Source of the DNA: CAZOKZ01 sp964580585
GTDB taxonomy: Bacteria; Sumerlaeota; Sumerlaeia; SLMS01; JAHLLQ01
Assembly (NCBI GenBank): GCA_964580585.1
Contig: CAZOKZ010000059.1
Span: 1-28,505, forward strand
Direction: 5' to 3'
DNA length: 28,505 nt
Shown: in pieces, positions 16,631 to 25,757 of the stretch
Layout: each line of letters opens with the position of its first letter
Numbering within the stretch: position 1 is the stretch's first letter
Made by a program: the position numbers and the translations under genes
Notes under the pieces: generated by a model
The model's database searches: none
The model's input: only the letters and a program-made list of their open reading frames with translations
What the model was told of the DNA's origin: nothing

Positions 16631-18070
16631 TCACCTCGTTGTGGTAACATTCTCTGCCCATTTTTCGTGATAAGTTCCTTCGCGGTCGATACGTTGAAAC
16701 GTATGCGCTCCGAAATAATCACGCTGGGCCTGAATGATATACGCCGGTCCGCGCGCACGACGATAACCATCGTAATAGGCGAGCGATGCGCTCATCGCGG
16801 GAACGGGCAATCCCTGGCTGGTGGCCAGTTGGACGACGAGTCGCCAAGCGGCTTCGCGTTCGGAAAGCGCCGATGCAAATTCATCGTCCAGCATCAGGTT
16901 TTTCAGCCCTGCGTCGCGGCGGAATGCCTTGGTGATTGCGTCGAGGAATACCGCACGGATGATGCAACCGCCTTTCCAGATACGCGCTGTTTCCCCGAGG
17001 TCGATCTGGTAGTCGCGTTCTTCGGATGCCGCACGCAACATGGCCATGCCTTGCGCGTAAGAACAAATTTTCGACGCATAAAGGGCTTGGCGCACGGCGG
17101 AAATGAGTTCCGCTCGATCCGTAGCGGCGAGAAATGGTGTCACACCGGTCAGCTTCTGTGACGCAATTTTCCGTTCATCGCGCAATGATGAGACAATGCG
17201 CGCATCGACGGCTGCGGTAATGGTTGGAACGGGAACGCCCAATTGCAATGCGGCGATCGTAGTCCATTTGCCAGTGCCTTTTTGACCGGCCGCATCGACG
17301 ATTTTATCGATCAGCAGTCCTTCGCCGGTTTCATGATCGGGATGGTTAACAATATTTGCCGTGATTTCGATCAGGAACGATTGCAGTTCGCCCGCATTCC
17401 ATTCGTTGAAGATGGCTTGCATTTCCGCACCATTTGTCACGCCACCCAAATGGCGCAGCACGTCGTACGCTTCGGCGATCAATTGCATGTCGCCGTACTC
17501 GATGCCGTTGTGCACCATCTTGACAAAGTGTCCGGCGCTCCCCCGCCCACAGTATGTCACGCACGGGCCGCTGTCGGTTTTCGCGGAAATTTTTTCCAGA
17601 ATCGGGCGCAGGTCTTCATACGCTTTTCGGTCGCCGCCCGGCATCAGGCTTGGCCCCCAGAGCGCTCCTTCTTCGCCGCCGCTCACGCCCATGCCGAAAA
17701 AAACATACGGCTTGCCTTCGGCTTCGCGCACGCGGCGTTCCGTATCTTCAAAGTTGCTGTTGCCGCCATCGATGATAATGTCGCCTTCATCCAACAGGGG
17801 CGAGAGTAGCTTTACAACGGCATCGACAGCGGGGCCGGCCTTGACCATCAGCAAAATACGGCGTGGGCGCTCGAGCGCCTCGACGAATTCCTCAATGCTT
17901 TGCGCGGCGACGACGTTTTTTCCTGCCGCACGACCGCTTGCAAACTCATTGGTCACGCTTGCCGTGCGATTATAAACAGCTATGGGAAATCCGTTTCGTT
18001 CGACGTTCAAGGCAAGGTTTTCGCCCATTACAGCAAGGCCAATGACGCCGAACTTTTGTGTTCCAGTCAT
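16631..18070 (-). CDS. gnd: 6-phosphogluconate dehydrogenase, decarboxylating
   Basis: A 479-residue enzyme oxidising 6-phosphogluconate to ribulose 5-phosphate and CO2 with NADP. The N-terminal dinucleotide loop is GVIGLAVMGENLALN (G11-G16). The sugar phosphate site shows FFGMGVSGGEEGALWGPSLM, the catalytic helix HNGIEYGDMQLIAEAYD and QKGTGKWT. The length equals the long, dimeric E. coli-type enzyme (about 470). It lies 36 nt after pgl and is the fourth gene of the oxidative pentose-phosphate run. Confidence 0.96.
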   Translation of the reverse strand: MTGTQKFGVIGLAVMGENLALNVERNGFPIAVYNRTASVTNEFASGRAAGKNVVAAQSIEEFVEALERPRRILLMVKAGPAVDAVVKLLSPLLDEGDIIIDGGNSNFEDTERRVREAEGKPYVFFGMGVSGGEEGALWGPSLMPGGDRKAYEDLRPILEKISAKTDSGPCVTYCGRGSAGHFVKMVHNGIEYGDMQLIAEAYDVLRHLGGVTNGAEMQAIFNEWNAGELQSFLIEITANIVNHPDHETGEGLLIDKIVDAAGQKGTGKWTTIAALQLGVPVPTITAAVDARIVSSLRDERKIASQKLTGVTPFLAATDRAELISAVRQALYASKICSYAQGMAMLRAASEERDYQIDLGETARIWKGGCIIRAVFLDAITKAFRRDAGLKNLMLDDEFASALSEREAAWRLVVQLATSQGLPVPAMSASLAYYDGYRRARGPAYIIQAQRDYFGAHTFQRIDREGTYHEKWAENVTTTR

Positions 18071-18106
18071 GTTTTTTCCTCAAGATGATTGAATCGTTTT
18101 TCTCTC

Positions 18107-18844
18107 TCAGGACGCAGCTTTCGCCTGTGTGGCAGCGTCCTCGTCCGCAAGCCAAATAGCGTGTTTGGAAATCCCCTCGATGGGGTATTTATTAATCATT
18201 CGATTGGGGACGGAGCGAATATCGGCCAGCACGTCGGCTTTGGCGGTACCCGAAACAAGAATCAAAATATCGCGAGCGGCGTTGATCGCCTTATATGTCA
18301 ACGTCAGGCGTTTTGTCCCAAGTTGCGGAACGTCGTTTGCCACGAAAAGTCGGCTTTCTTCTTTCAACGCTTCCGTATCCGGAAACAAGGACGCCGTATG
18401 GCCGTCGGTCCCCATGCCGAGCATCACCATGTCGAAAATTGGAACCAAATCGCCGAGTGAAAAGACGTTGAGGCGAATGTCTTTTTCCACTCGCCACGCT
18501 TCACTGGCCAGATTCGGCGCGCCCCCGTTGACGAGATGCACATTTTCAGCGGGAAACTTCAGGTGGTCGATCATCGTTTCGCGCGCCATGCGCACGTTGG
18601 AGTCGGGATGATCGTTGGGAACCGCTCGTTCGTCGCCCCAATATAAGTGTGTTTTTTCCACAAGGTCCGGTGTAAAAATGCCACTTTCTGCCAGATAGCG
18701 AAAGACCGCCTTCGGAGTACTGCCACCCGCGAGCGCAAAGTGAAACGCGCCGTGAGTTCCGATGGCGGATTTTGCCGAAGCCACCACCCGTCGCGCAGCG
18801 TCACGCGCTAATTGGTTGGACGAGGAAAATACTTCCAGATTCAT
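18107..18844 (-). CDS. pgl: 6-phosphogluconolactonase (Pgl/DevB type)
   Basis: A 245-residue lactonase of the DevB/SOL family, hydrolysing 6-phosphogluconolactone to 6-phosphogluconate. Visible signatures are FALAGGSTPKAVFRYLAE, THLYWGDERAVPNDHPDSN, MLGMGTDGHTASLFPD and KRLTLTYKAINAA. The ATG overlaps the opcA stop by 4 nt, so translation is likely coupled to opcA. It carries a copy of the decamer at 18206-18215, here read as part of R-S-V-P-N. Confidence 0.95.
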   Translation of the reverse strand: MNLEVFSSSNQLARDAARRVVASAKSAIGTHGAFHFALAGGSTPKAVFRYLAESGIFTPDLVEKTHLYWGDERAVPNDHPDSNVRMARETMIDHLKFPAENVHLVNGGAPNLASEAWRVEKDIRLNVFSLGDLVPIFDMVMLGMGTDGHTASLFPDTEALKEESRLFVANDVPQLGTKRLTLTYKAINAARDILILVSGTAKADVLADIRSVPNRMINKYPIEGISKHAIWLADEDAATQAKAAS

Positions 18845-19992
18845 TCCGATACCTTTCTATTCAACGCACTTTCAAGCAAAGGCCACGTCATGGCGGCCGC
18901 CTCGCGATGGACATTGGAATCCAGACGAGCATTCATCGCGTGACCAAGGGCCTGGGCTTCGTCGAATGCCAATGCATGCACATAGCGCGGCGTTTCGCGG
19001 CAGGTACCACAAGGAGCCTTGATGAGGCGCTCCATCTGGCCAATTTCGTCTCCCATTTGCAAGACGATACATTCGCCGGACAGGCAATGAATTTCCACCC
19101 GAACGATCTGAGCAGCATCGCGAGTGTGCAATGCCTGTTGGCAGGAAAATTCCACACAAACTTCACCACGCGGGCCCTCGTACCGAAACGGCCAAGCGGT
19201 TACGGGTTCCTTCACACGCCACCCCAAACGCGATGCAAGCCAACCGGCAAGGAAACTGGCGTTCACGATCGATTGTGGGTCGCGACAGGCACCTGCCCAG
19301 CCAATATGCACACGGTCGATTTCGCCCAGCAATCGTCCGTATCGTTCGTCGTCGAAAACCGCGGCAATTTGCTCGCGCAAGGGATGCAAACGATACCAGG
19401 AAAGGCTGATGGCTTGATTGCGTCCTTCGGCCATATCGCGCAATCCCTGTGCAGGGTTATCCAGGAAAGCCAACTCGGTAAACGTGCGGTCGGCGACTTT
19501 GCTCAAGCCAGGCAAGGCTTCGCCATAGAACTCGGGATTCGATGAAAAGTACCACAAAAACGTTGGTACGTCCGCAACGAGCAAGGGCAACACGGCGCCG
19601 GTGACGTGCGGCAGCGCATTTGGACCAAAACGCAGGTGGATTTCTTCGCAGCAAACTTCGCGACGGATACCTTTCGCCAGGAAACAATAGGCATTTACAT
19701 AGGCGTTGATATCCGCGTCGTCGTGGTCGTCCAGGACTTCGAGCAGAAACAAACGACACGGATATTTTGGGACCAGTTGAGAAAATATCTGGCGAATGCG
19801 TGGGGCATGGCGCGTGGTGCCAATCCAGATCATATTTCCAAGCGTAATGCGTGCGACAGCCGCTTCCTCGGCGCCTTCGACCGGAGCGCTTTCCGAGCGT
19901 TTCTCCCACATGCCCGCCAAGGCACGGTCGATCGCCGAAGCCGAAAGGCTGACGGGAAAGCCCGTCACAGAATCCTGGATTGGTTGTGCCAT
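18841..19992 (-). CDS. opcA: OpcA-like glucose-6-phosphate dehydrogenase assembly/activation protein
   Basis: A 383-residue protein matching the OpcA family, best known from cyanobacteria and actinobacteria, where it is needed for assembly and activation of G6PDH. The match is by overall pattern: ARITLGNMIWIGTT, PCRLFLLEVL, VCCEEIHLRFG, TGAVLPLLVADVPTFLWY and VDR-type segments such as RVHIGWAGACRDPQ. Residues 328-331 form a CGTC motif, and a CC pair occurs earlier (VCCEE). It lies 22 nt downstream of zwf and overlaps pgl by 4 nt, exactly where a G6PDH partner is expected. The start ATG at 19992 is well placed. How its activity is controlled here is not visible. Confidence 0.88.
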   Translation of the reverse strand: MAQPIQDSVTGFPVSLSASAIDRALAGMWEKRSESAPVEGAEEAAVARITLGNMIWIGTTRHAPRIRQIFSQLVPKYPCRLFLLEVLDDHDDADINAYVNAYCFLAKGIRREVCCEEIHLRFGPNALPHVTGAVLPLLVADVPTFLWYFSSNPEFYGEALPGLSKVADRTFTELAFLDNPAQGLRDMAEGRNQAISLSWYRLHPLREQIAAVFDDERYGRLLGEIDRVHIGWAGACRDPQSIVNASFLAGWLASRLGWRVKEPVTAWPFRYEGPRGEVCVEFSCQQALHTRDAAQIVRVEIHCLSGECIVLQMGDEIGQMERLIKAPCGTCRETPRYVHALAFDEAQALGHAMNARLDSNVHREAAAMTWPLLESALNRKVSE

Positions 19993-20014
19993 CGTTCAGC
20001 GTTCCTCTTTTAAC

Positions 20015-21556
20015 CTAGAGCCGTCGCCAGCCGCTGGGTAAATCCTCCGTCAGCCGGTTGGCTTCGGCGGGTCCCCAGGTTCCCGCTTCGTAGTTGGGGA
20101 ATTCGGGGACAGGTAATTCAGCCCATCCCTGATGAATGGCCGAGATAATCTGCCACGCTCGATCGACTTCATCGGCGCGTGTGAACAACGATGCGTCGCC
20201 AATCAGGCCGTCGAGCAATAAACGTTCATAGGCCTCGGGCGTGGGTTGGCCAAACGACGAACCATAGCGAAAATCCATCTTTACGTTCTGTAAATTCATC
20301 ACGAGGCCCGGTTGTTTCGCTTCAAACGAGAGGGAGATGCCTTCGTCCGGTTGAATGCGCAAGACGAGCGTATTCTGGCGCGCGCAATCGATGCCGTCGA
20401 AAATCTGGTGTGGAGGGTGTTTGAAAATCACGGCGACTTCGGATGCACGTTTGGGAAGACGCTTCCCCGTGCGAATCAAAAATGGAACTCCCGCCCAGCG
20501 CCAGTTTCGGACACCCAATCGTAACGCCACAAACGTTTCGGTGGTCGATTGGGGATCGACCAGTTGCTCTTCGCGATACCCCTTGGCGGCGTTTCCAGCC
20601 ATGGAACCGGGCCCGTACTGACCACGAACGGTGCAGCGCGCAACTTCTTCTCGAGTCATGGGTTTAATCGCCCGCAACAAGCGCACTTTCTCGTCCCGTA
20701 ACGATTCGGCATCCAAGCTTGCGGGAGCTTCCATCGCCACGAGACAAAGCACCTGCAAGATGTGGTTCTGCACCATATCGCGTAAGGCTCCCGCAGTGTC
20801 GTAATACTGGCCACGACGGCCTTCCATGCCAAGCGATTCGGACACGGTGATCTGGACCTGTTCGATGTGACGAGAACTCCAAAGTGGCTCGAAGATCGCG
20901 TTGGCAAATCGAAACGCGAGAATGTTTTGCGTGGTTTCCTTGCCAAGGTAATGATCGATACGGTAAACTTGAGATTCGTGAAAGGCCGACTGCACATGGG
21001 CGTTCAGCTCGCGGGCTGATTTCAGATCGTGCCCAAAAGGTTTTTCGATAATGACGCGCGACCATGGGCCATCGGGATCAACAGGGTGAACCAGTCCGCT
21101 AGCCTTCAGGTTTGCCGTTACTTCGGCGAAAAATTCTGGCGCCGTGGCGAGGTAAAATAGCCGATTCCCCGGTAACCCTTCCTGATTCTCGATCGATTCG
21201 AGACGCGTGCGCATCGCCTCGTACGCGTCTTGGTCGTTCAGGTTTCCCTGGGCATAAAAAACGCGCCCAAGGAAGTCTTTTTCCTCGGCGGCGGATTCAG
21301 GTTTATTACGCGAGTACTGGCGCAAGGCCTCGCCGATTTCGTCCCGATATTGTTCGTCGGTTTTTTCTCGGCGAGAAAACCCGACAAGTGCGAATCGCTG
21401 GGGCAAATGACCATCGCGCGAAAGGTTGAAGAGCGCGGGAAACAGTTTGCGCGCGGCCAAATCGCCCGTGGCACCAAAAACCACCACGGTGCACGGTTCA
21501 GCAATCCGGCGGGAATTCATGCCAGCACGCAGGGGATTCCGGTAAACTTCGGTCAT
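20015..21556 (-). CDS. zwf: Glucose-6-phosphate 1-dehydrogenase
   Basis: A 513-residue enzyme catalysing the NADP-linked first step of the oxidative pentose-phosphate pathway. The coenzyme loop is VVVFGATGDLAARKLFPALF (G28-A34), then IIEKPFGHDL (171-175) and the active-site peptide RIDHYLGKE (R199-E206, with catalytic-site H202). The C-terminal part has the usual PYLIRTGKRL-like FLIRTGKRLPKRASEV. I start it at the ATG at 21556, preceded by GAGAAG; the frame is open to 21703 but the extra 49 residues look like leader DNA. The distance to opcA is 22 nt. Upstream (21557-21753) a weak TTGGGT/CATATT pair is visible on the minus strand. This is the first gene of the six-gene run. Confidence 0.95.
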   Translation of the reverse strand: MTEVYRNPLRAGMNSRRIAEPCTVVVFGATGDLAARKLFPALFNLSRDGHLPQRFALVGFSRREKTDEQYRDEIGEALRQYSRNKPESAAEEKDFLGRVFYAQGNLNDQDAYEAMRTRLESIENQEGLPGNRLFYLATAPEFFAEVTANLKASGLVHPVDPDGPWSRVIIEKPFGHDLKSARELNAHVQSAFHESQVYRIDHYLGKETTQNILAFRFANAIFEPLWSSRHIEQVQITVSESLGMEGRRGQYYDTAGALRDMVQNHILQVLCLVAMEAPASLDAESLRDEKVRLLRAIKPMTREEVARCTVRGQYGPGSMAGNAAKGYREEQLVDPQSTTETFVALRLGVRNWRWAGVPFLIRTGKRLPKRASEVAVIFKHPPHQIFDGIDCARQNTLVLRIQPDEGISLSFEAKQPGLVMNLQNVKMDFRYGSSFGQPTPEAYERLLLDGLIGDASLFTRADEVDRAWQIISAIHQGWAELPVPEFPNYEAGTWGPAEANRLTEDLPSGWRRL

Positions 21557-21753
21557 GGGGGCTTCTCGTAAAGTACCTTCGTACCAGAAAGTCGTTTTGC
21601 CTGGATATGCTGAGGAGCCTGAGTGGCCCCGGGCAAGAGAGAATTCCCGAGACGAGGAGGGCGAGGAAAGGCAATTTTCGCGCCGTCCGGTAATATGTAA
21701 CAAAACTTAGGTTAACCCAAAGAATTCATGGATCGAAACGGCAATTCTGAGAC

Positions 21754-22824
21754 TTATCGAGCAGCCATTAACCTCGCGACCACTTGATCCGCAGCCCGCA
21801 TACCCGAGAGAGCGGCAGATTCGGCCCCGTCGCCCAAGGTATAATCCCCCGCTAATGCGAATGGGATTTCAGGCGGATTGGTCGGCACGCCTCCATCGCC
21901 AATGCTAACCAGTGAATTCGCCGATGGCCTTCCCTGGGACCATCGTACCAGATGAGCTTCGGCCGGTTCGTCGGGCATGTCTGGAACGACTTTGCGAGCC
22001 AGGTTGTAAAGCCCGTCGAGGCAATCGTCATCTTCTTGTTTGGCGCGTTCTTTGGCCCAGACACGACCCGCGCGTACGACAAGAAGCGAAGAGTCCGGAT
22101 CGACGAACGAGGGGGCCTTTACTTCTTCAAAAGCCAGCCACGCCAGTTCGTCTTTTTCCGTGAATTCAATCGCGTAGTAGTTGGGAGTGCATTTCGGCAG
22201 GTGAAAAACACCGACAAGGCTGGGTTCGTACACGATTTCGGAAAGATAAGGTGCAAGGGGTTCGAGAGCGACGCTGCTTTCGACGATGCGGCGGGCTTCA
22301 GGACCGGGAACGGCAAGAATGACGGCGGAGGCTTCGATGATTTCATGCGATTCTGGGTGGCGCAGTGTTCGTCCGGTGATTCGATCGCGAAAAACAAAGC
22401 GATGGTGGTTCGGTTGCCAGCGAATTCCAGCAACCGGTTTGTTGTCCAGCACGTCAACCTGACGCATCCATTCTTCAAACAGGCTCGTCATTCCATGTCG
22501 AAGCGTCACCCGGTGGGCGGTGAAATCCGCAGGGCCCAATTCAAGGCCGGTGTTGGTCATTTTACCCTTCCGAACGGGACCTTGAACCACGACCACGTCC
22601 GTTTCGAGGCCAATATCGCGAATAATGTGCTGGAGGGCTGTATCCTGCTGGCGAAAACACGGACACCCGACATCGGCCATCCAACCGTCCCCCACCAGTG
22701 TGGACAACCGCCCTCCCAACATAGAAGACGATTCGAGCACAAGAAAAGGGTGATGGTGTTTACGCAATTTCCAGGCAGCGCCAAGACCTGCAACACCTCC
22801 ACCAATAATGACGATGGGATTCAT
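21754..22824 (-). CDS. Renalase-like FAD-dependent NAD(P)-binding oxidoreductase
   Basis: A 356-residue flavoprotein of the amine-oxidase/renalase superfamily (COG3380-like). The N-terminus MNPIVIIGGGVAGLGAAWKL has the FAD dinucleotide loop, followed by LESSSMLGGRLST, the standard second FAD motif, and the C-terminal GDYTLGDGAESAALSGMRAA closes the FAD site. The middle has few conserved family marks, so the substrate is unknown. The ATG at 22824 has a perfect AAGGAGG Shine-Dalgarno sequence at 8-nt spacing and is preferred over the open frame reaching 22884. It lies between the zwf operon and divergent glnD. Confidence 0.84.
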   Translation of the reverse strand: MNPIVIIGGGVAGLGAAWKLRKHHHPFLVLESSSMLGGRLSTLVGDGWMADVGCPCFRQQDTALQHIIRDIGLETDVVVVQGPVRKGKMTNTGLELGPADFTAHRVTLRHGMTSLFEEWMRQVDVLDNKPVAGIRWQPNHHRFVFRDRITGRTLRHPESHEIIEASAVILAVPGPEARRIVESSVALEPLAPYLSEIVYEPSLVGVFHLPKCTPNYYAIEFTEKDELAWLAFEEVKAPSFVDPDSSLLVVRAGRVWAKERAKQEDDDCLDGLYNLARKVVPDMPDEPAEAHLVRWSQGRPSANSLVSIGDGGVPTNPPEIPFALAGDYTLGDGAESAALSGMRAADQVVARLMAAR

Positions 22825-23022
22825 GAAAGGTTTCCTCCTTGGAATACATCCAGCCCGCAATCGCCCCCCCGAGAGAAAACTCACCTAAACCAACCAAAGC
22901 GGACAACCCTTATCGTGGGCAAAAACCCTGCCAGTATCTTTTCATCGAGTGAATCGTGTAAAGATTCAGTTGCACGAGCCTCCCGCCTCCGTGGTATCCC
23001 AGGACCTCGAAAGAGAGAGGAT

Positions 23023-25725
23023 ATGACAAAGCCGGATTCTGCTCAAACCGATAAACTTCAACGTACATTGGACGAAGCGCGCGATCGCCTGCGTGAGAAT
23101 CATCGCCAACATCCCGGCCTTCAAGTGGCGAGGATGTACAGCGAGGATATCGATCGGCTGCTGCAAAATCATTGCCGCGATTTGTTGGTCAAGCACCCGG
23201 AGTTTGTCCCGGTAGCAAACCGATTGGTTTTACTTGCAACCGGTGGATATGGCCGACGCGAGCTGAACTTGTTTTCCGACGTGGATTTGTTATTTCTGTT
23301 CCGCGATGAACCTCGTGAAGAGGGAGAAGAGTTCATCAAGGCGTTCATTTATCCTCTCTGGAATTTACGCGTCGAGTTGGGTTATTCGGTAAAGACGGTT
23401 TCGCAGTTACTCGAAGAATTGGGCGATGATTTAGACCTGACCACAGCGCTTTGCACAACGCACGTCTTGTGGGGCGATAATTCCATTCGCCAGGAAATCG
23501 ATGACCAATTCCGACTGAATGTTTCGCTGAAATTCAGTAAGAGCCTGACCGAACGCCTGATCGAGGGGGCTCGGTCGCGCCATCAGAAATACCAAAACAC
23601 GTTGCTGCACCTGGAACCGAGTATCAAGGAATCGCCGGGTGGTTTACGTGACCTGCATGTGTTAATTTGGTTGGCTTCGATTCACTACGGCCATGCGTCG
23701 TTGACTGAGCTTACGATCAACGGTTTGCTTTCTTCGCGCGAAGAACGCGACTTGAACCGGTCGTTGTCGTTTTTGATCGAGTTACGCAATGCGCTGCACA
23801 TCCTGGATAATCGCAAAACGGATGTTTTGAATTTCGAGCGTCAAATCAAAGTGGCGGCATTGATGGGATTTTCCGGCAAAGAGAACGTTTTGCCGGAAGA
23901 ACAATTGATGCGCACGTATTACGAGCATGTGGCGGTGATCCATCGATTGGTGGGACGCGTATTGAAACGCGTCGGAGCCGATGCAATGGATCGCGAAGGG
24001 GTCAAACGCCTGCGCAGCCGCCGTATCGCGGGATTGTTCTGGACACGCGACGATGAAATTTGGGTCGAGCCCAAGGAAGTGTCCTCCATCACGCGCGATC
24101 CCTCGTGGATGATGCAACTGTTTGCTGTTTCTTCGTTGTACGGATTGAACCCGGATGAATTCACGCTCGATTTAATTGCGCATCACACGTCGGCGGTGGA
24201 TGACGCTTTCCGCCGTTCTCCCATTAACCGCGATCAGTTTTTAATGATCCTCAAAAATCCCGTTAATGCTGGCCCTACATTGCGTCATATGCACCAATCG
24301 GGTTTTCTGGATGTTTATATCCCGGAATTTGCCTTGGTGCGAAATCTCCCCCGGATCGATTATTACCACCAATTTACGGTGGACGAGCACTTGCTGCGGT
24401 CGGTCGATTGCGCGATGGATTTCTTTCGCGAATCAAGCGGGTTCGACCGCACGCATCCTGCCCGCGTTGCACGCGATGTCCTGCGATGGGATTTACTGGT
24501 GTTTGCATTGCTGATGCACGATGTGGGCAAAGGCGAAGGGCGTGGCCATGTGATCCGCGGCGCTCACATGATCCAGCGCATCGCCGAACGCATGAAACTT
24601 TCGGAGAAAGAAACCGAAATCCTTCACCTGCTGATTGCCAAGCATCAGAAAATGAGCCATGTGGCTTTGAAGCGTAATCCCGACGATCCCGGTGTGCCAC
24701 GTGAGTTGGCCAAAGAACTGGGCGATCTGGAATTCCTGCGTATGTTGTATGTTCTGACGTGTTGCGATCTGCGAGCCGTTTCTCACGATTCATGGAACGA
24801 TTGGCGCGCGTCGCTGCTGGCGATGCTTTACGACCGAACCGAAGACGTTCTGCGGGGACGGAGTAACAACAACAGCCGGTTGTCGCAATCGCCGGACGAT
24901 TTGATCGACTCGGTGTTTCAGTATCTTCAAGCCATGGTTTATGAGGGCCACGAAGCAGGCACGCTGGAAAAATCGATCGTCTTTGAGAAACCCGATGTGA
25001 ACGATTTCCTGCGCGATATGCCTTCGCGCTACCGGCATTCGACTCCCCCGCAACAAATGGCGCGTCATCTGTTTATGGAACGTTCGTTGAACGAAAAAAA
25101 TATCGTTTCCTGGCAAATTGAAACCATCGAGGGAAGTAATTACTCGGTATTGCACAGCGTCGCGCGCGATTCGCCCGGATTGTTCGGGCACTTGTGCGGA
25201 GCGTTGGCGTCCCGTGGTCTAAACATTTTGTCGGCCCAGATTTATACCGCCAAAAACGGTGTGTGCGTGGATGTGTTCCAGATCCAGGATCAAAATAACA
25301 CTCCGCCACGCGACGTGGATATTTTCGATCGTTTATGCCAACGTCTGAACAAGGCGTTGAAAGGTGAAATCCCACCGAAATGGGAAAGCCAATTGCGCCG
25401 GAAAATTCAGCCTATTTCCGCGGCCCGGCTGGATATGCGTCCCCCGAGCGTGACCATTTCGAACGATGACTCCGCAGAAGGCTACACGGTGATCGAGGTC
25501 AAAGCGCCCGATCGCCCGGGGTTATTGTTTCAAATCACGTCTGTGCTCGATAAGCTGCACGTCCATATTCACTTGGCGTTGGTAGCGACGGAAAGTTACC
25601 AGATCGTTGACGTATTTTACGTAACGGATTGGGAACACAATCGTCTGGAGCCCGGTCCCGAGACACAGCAATTGCGTAACGAACTTCTGAAGGTCATCGA
25701 ACCACCGCAACCGGTGTCGGCATAA
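23023..25725 (+). CDS. glnD: Bifunctional [protein-PII] uridylyltransferase / uridylyl-removing enzyme
   Basis: A 900-residue GlnD, the nitrogen sensor that uridylylates PII and removes UMP according to glutamine level. The nucleotidyltransferase motif is GGYGRRELN (74-82) with metal-binding D86 and D88 in SDVD. The central HD domain has LLMHDVGKGEGRGH (H499, D500), and two ACT domains close the protein (about 706-790 and 821-895, the second with VKAPDRPGLLFQITSVLD). Length matches the family (about 890). I start it at the ATG at 23023, preceded by AGAGAGG; the open frame runs 357 codons further left, over the opposite-strand renalase gene, and that part is an accident of composition. It is followed after 32 nt by the Sua5 gene. 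Confidence 0.96.
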   Translation: MTKPDSAQTDKLQRTLDEARDRLRENHRQHPGLQVARMYSEDIDRLLQNHCRDLLVKHPEFVPVANRLVLLATGGYGRRELNLFSDVDLLFLFRDEPREEGEEFIKAFIYPLWNLRVELGYSVKTVSQLLEELGDDLDLTTALCTTHVLWGDNSIRQEIDDQFRLNVSLKFSKSLTERLIEGARSRHQKYQNTLLHLEPSIKESPGGLRDLHVLIWLASIHYGHASLTELTINGLLSSREERDLNRSLSFLIELRNALHILDNRKTDVLNFERQIKVAALMGFSGKENVLPEEQLMRTYYEHVAVIHRLVGRVLKRVGADAMDREGVKRLRSRRIAGLFWTRDDEIWVEPKEVSSITRDPSWMMQLFAVSSLYGLNPDEFTLDLIAHHTSAVDDAFRRSPINRDQFLMILKNPVNAGPTLRHMHQSGFLDVYIPEFALVRNLPRIDYYHQFTVDEHLLRSVDCAMDFFRESSGFDRTHPARVARDVLRWDLLVFALLMHDVGKGEGRGHVIRGAHMIQRIAERMKLSEKETEILHLLIAKHQKMSHVALKRNPDDPGVPRELAKELGDLEFLRMLYVLTCCDLRAVSHDSWNDWRASLLAMLYDRTEDVLRGRSNNNSRLSQSPDDLIDSVFQYLQAMVYEGHEAGTLEKSIVFEKPDVNDFLRDMPSRYRHSTPPQQMARHLFMERSLNEKNIVSWQIETIEGSNYSVLHSVARDSPGLFGHLCGALASRGLNILSAQIYTAKNGVCVDVFQIQDQNNTPPRDVDIFDRLCQRLNKALKGEIPPKWESQLRRKIQPISAARLDMRPPSVTISNDDSAEGYTVIEVKAPDRPGLLFQITSVLDKLHVHIHLALVATESYQIVDVFYVTDWEHNRLEPGPETQQLRNELLKVIEPPQPVSA

Positions 25726-25757
25726 GTTTACCTCACGAGGTCATTGGCAAATTCCTC

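Noticed and set aside
16600..16770. 57-residue N-terminal extension of the glycosyltransferase after gnd
   Set aside because: It overlaps the end of gnd, and the GT2 first strand begins right at the ATG at 16599.
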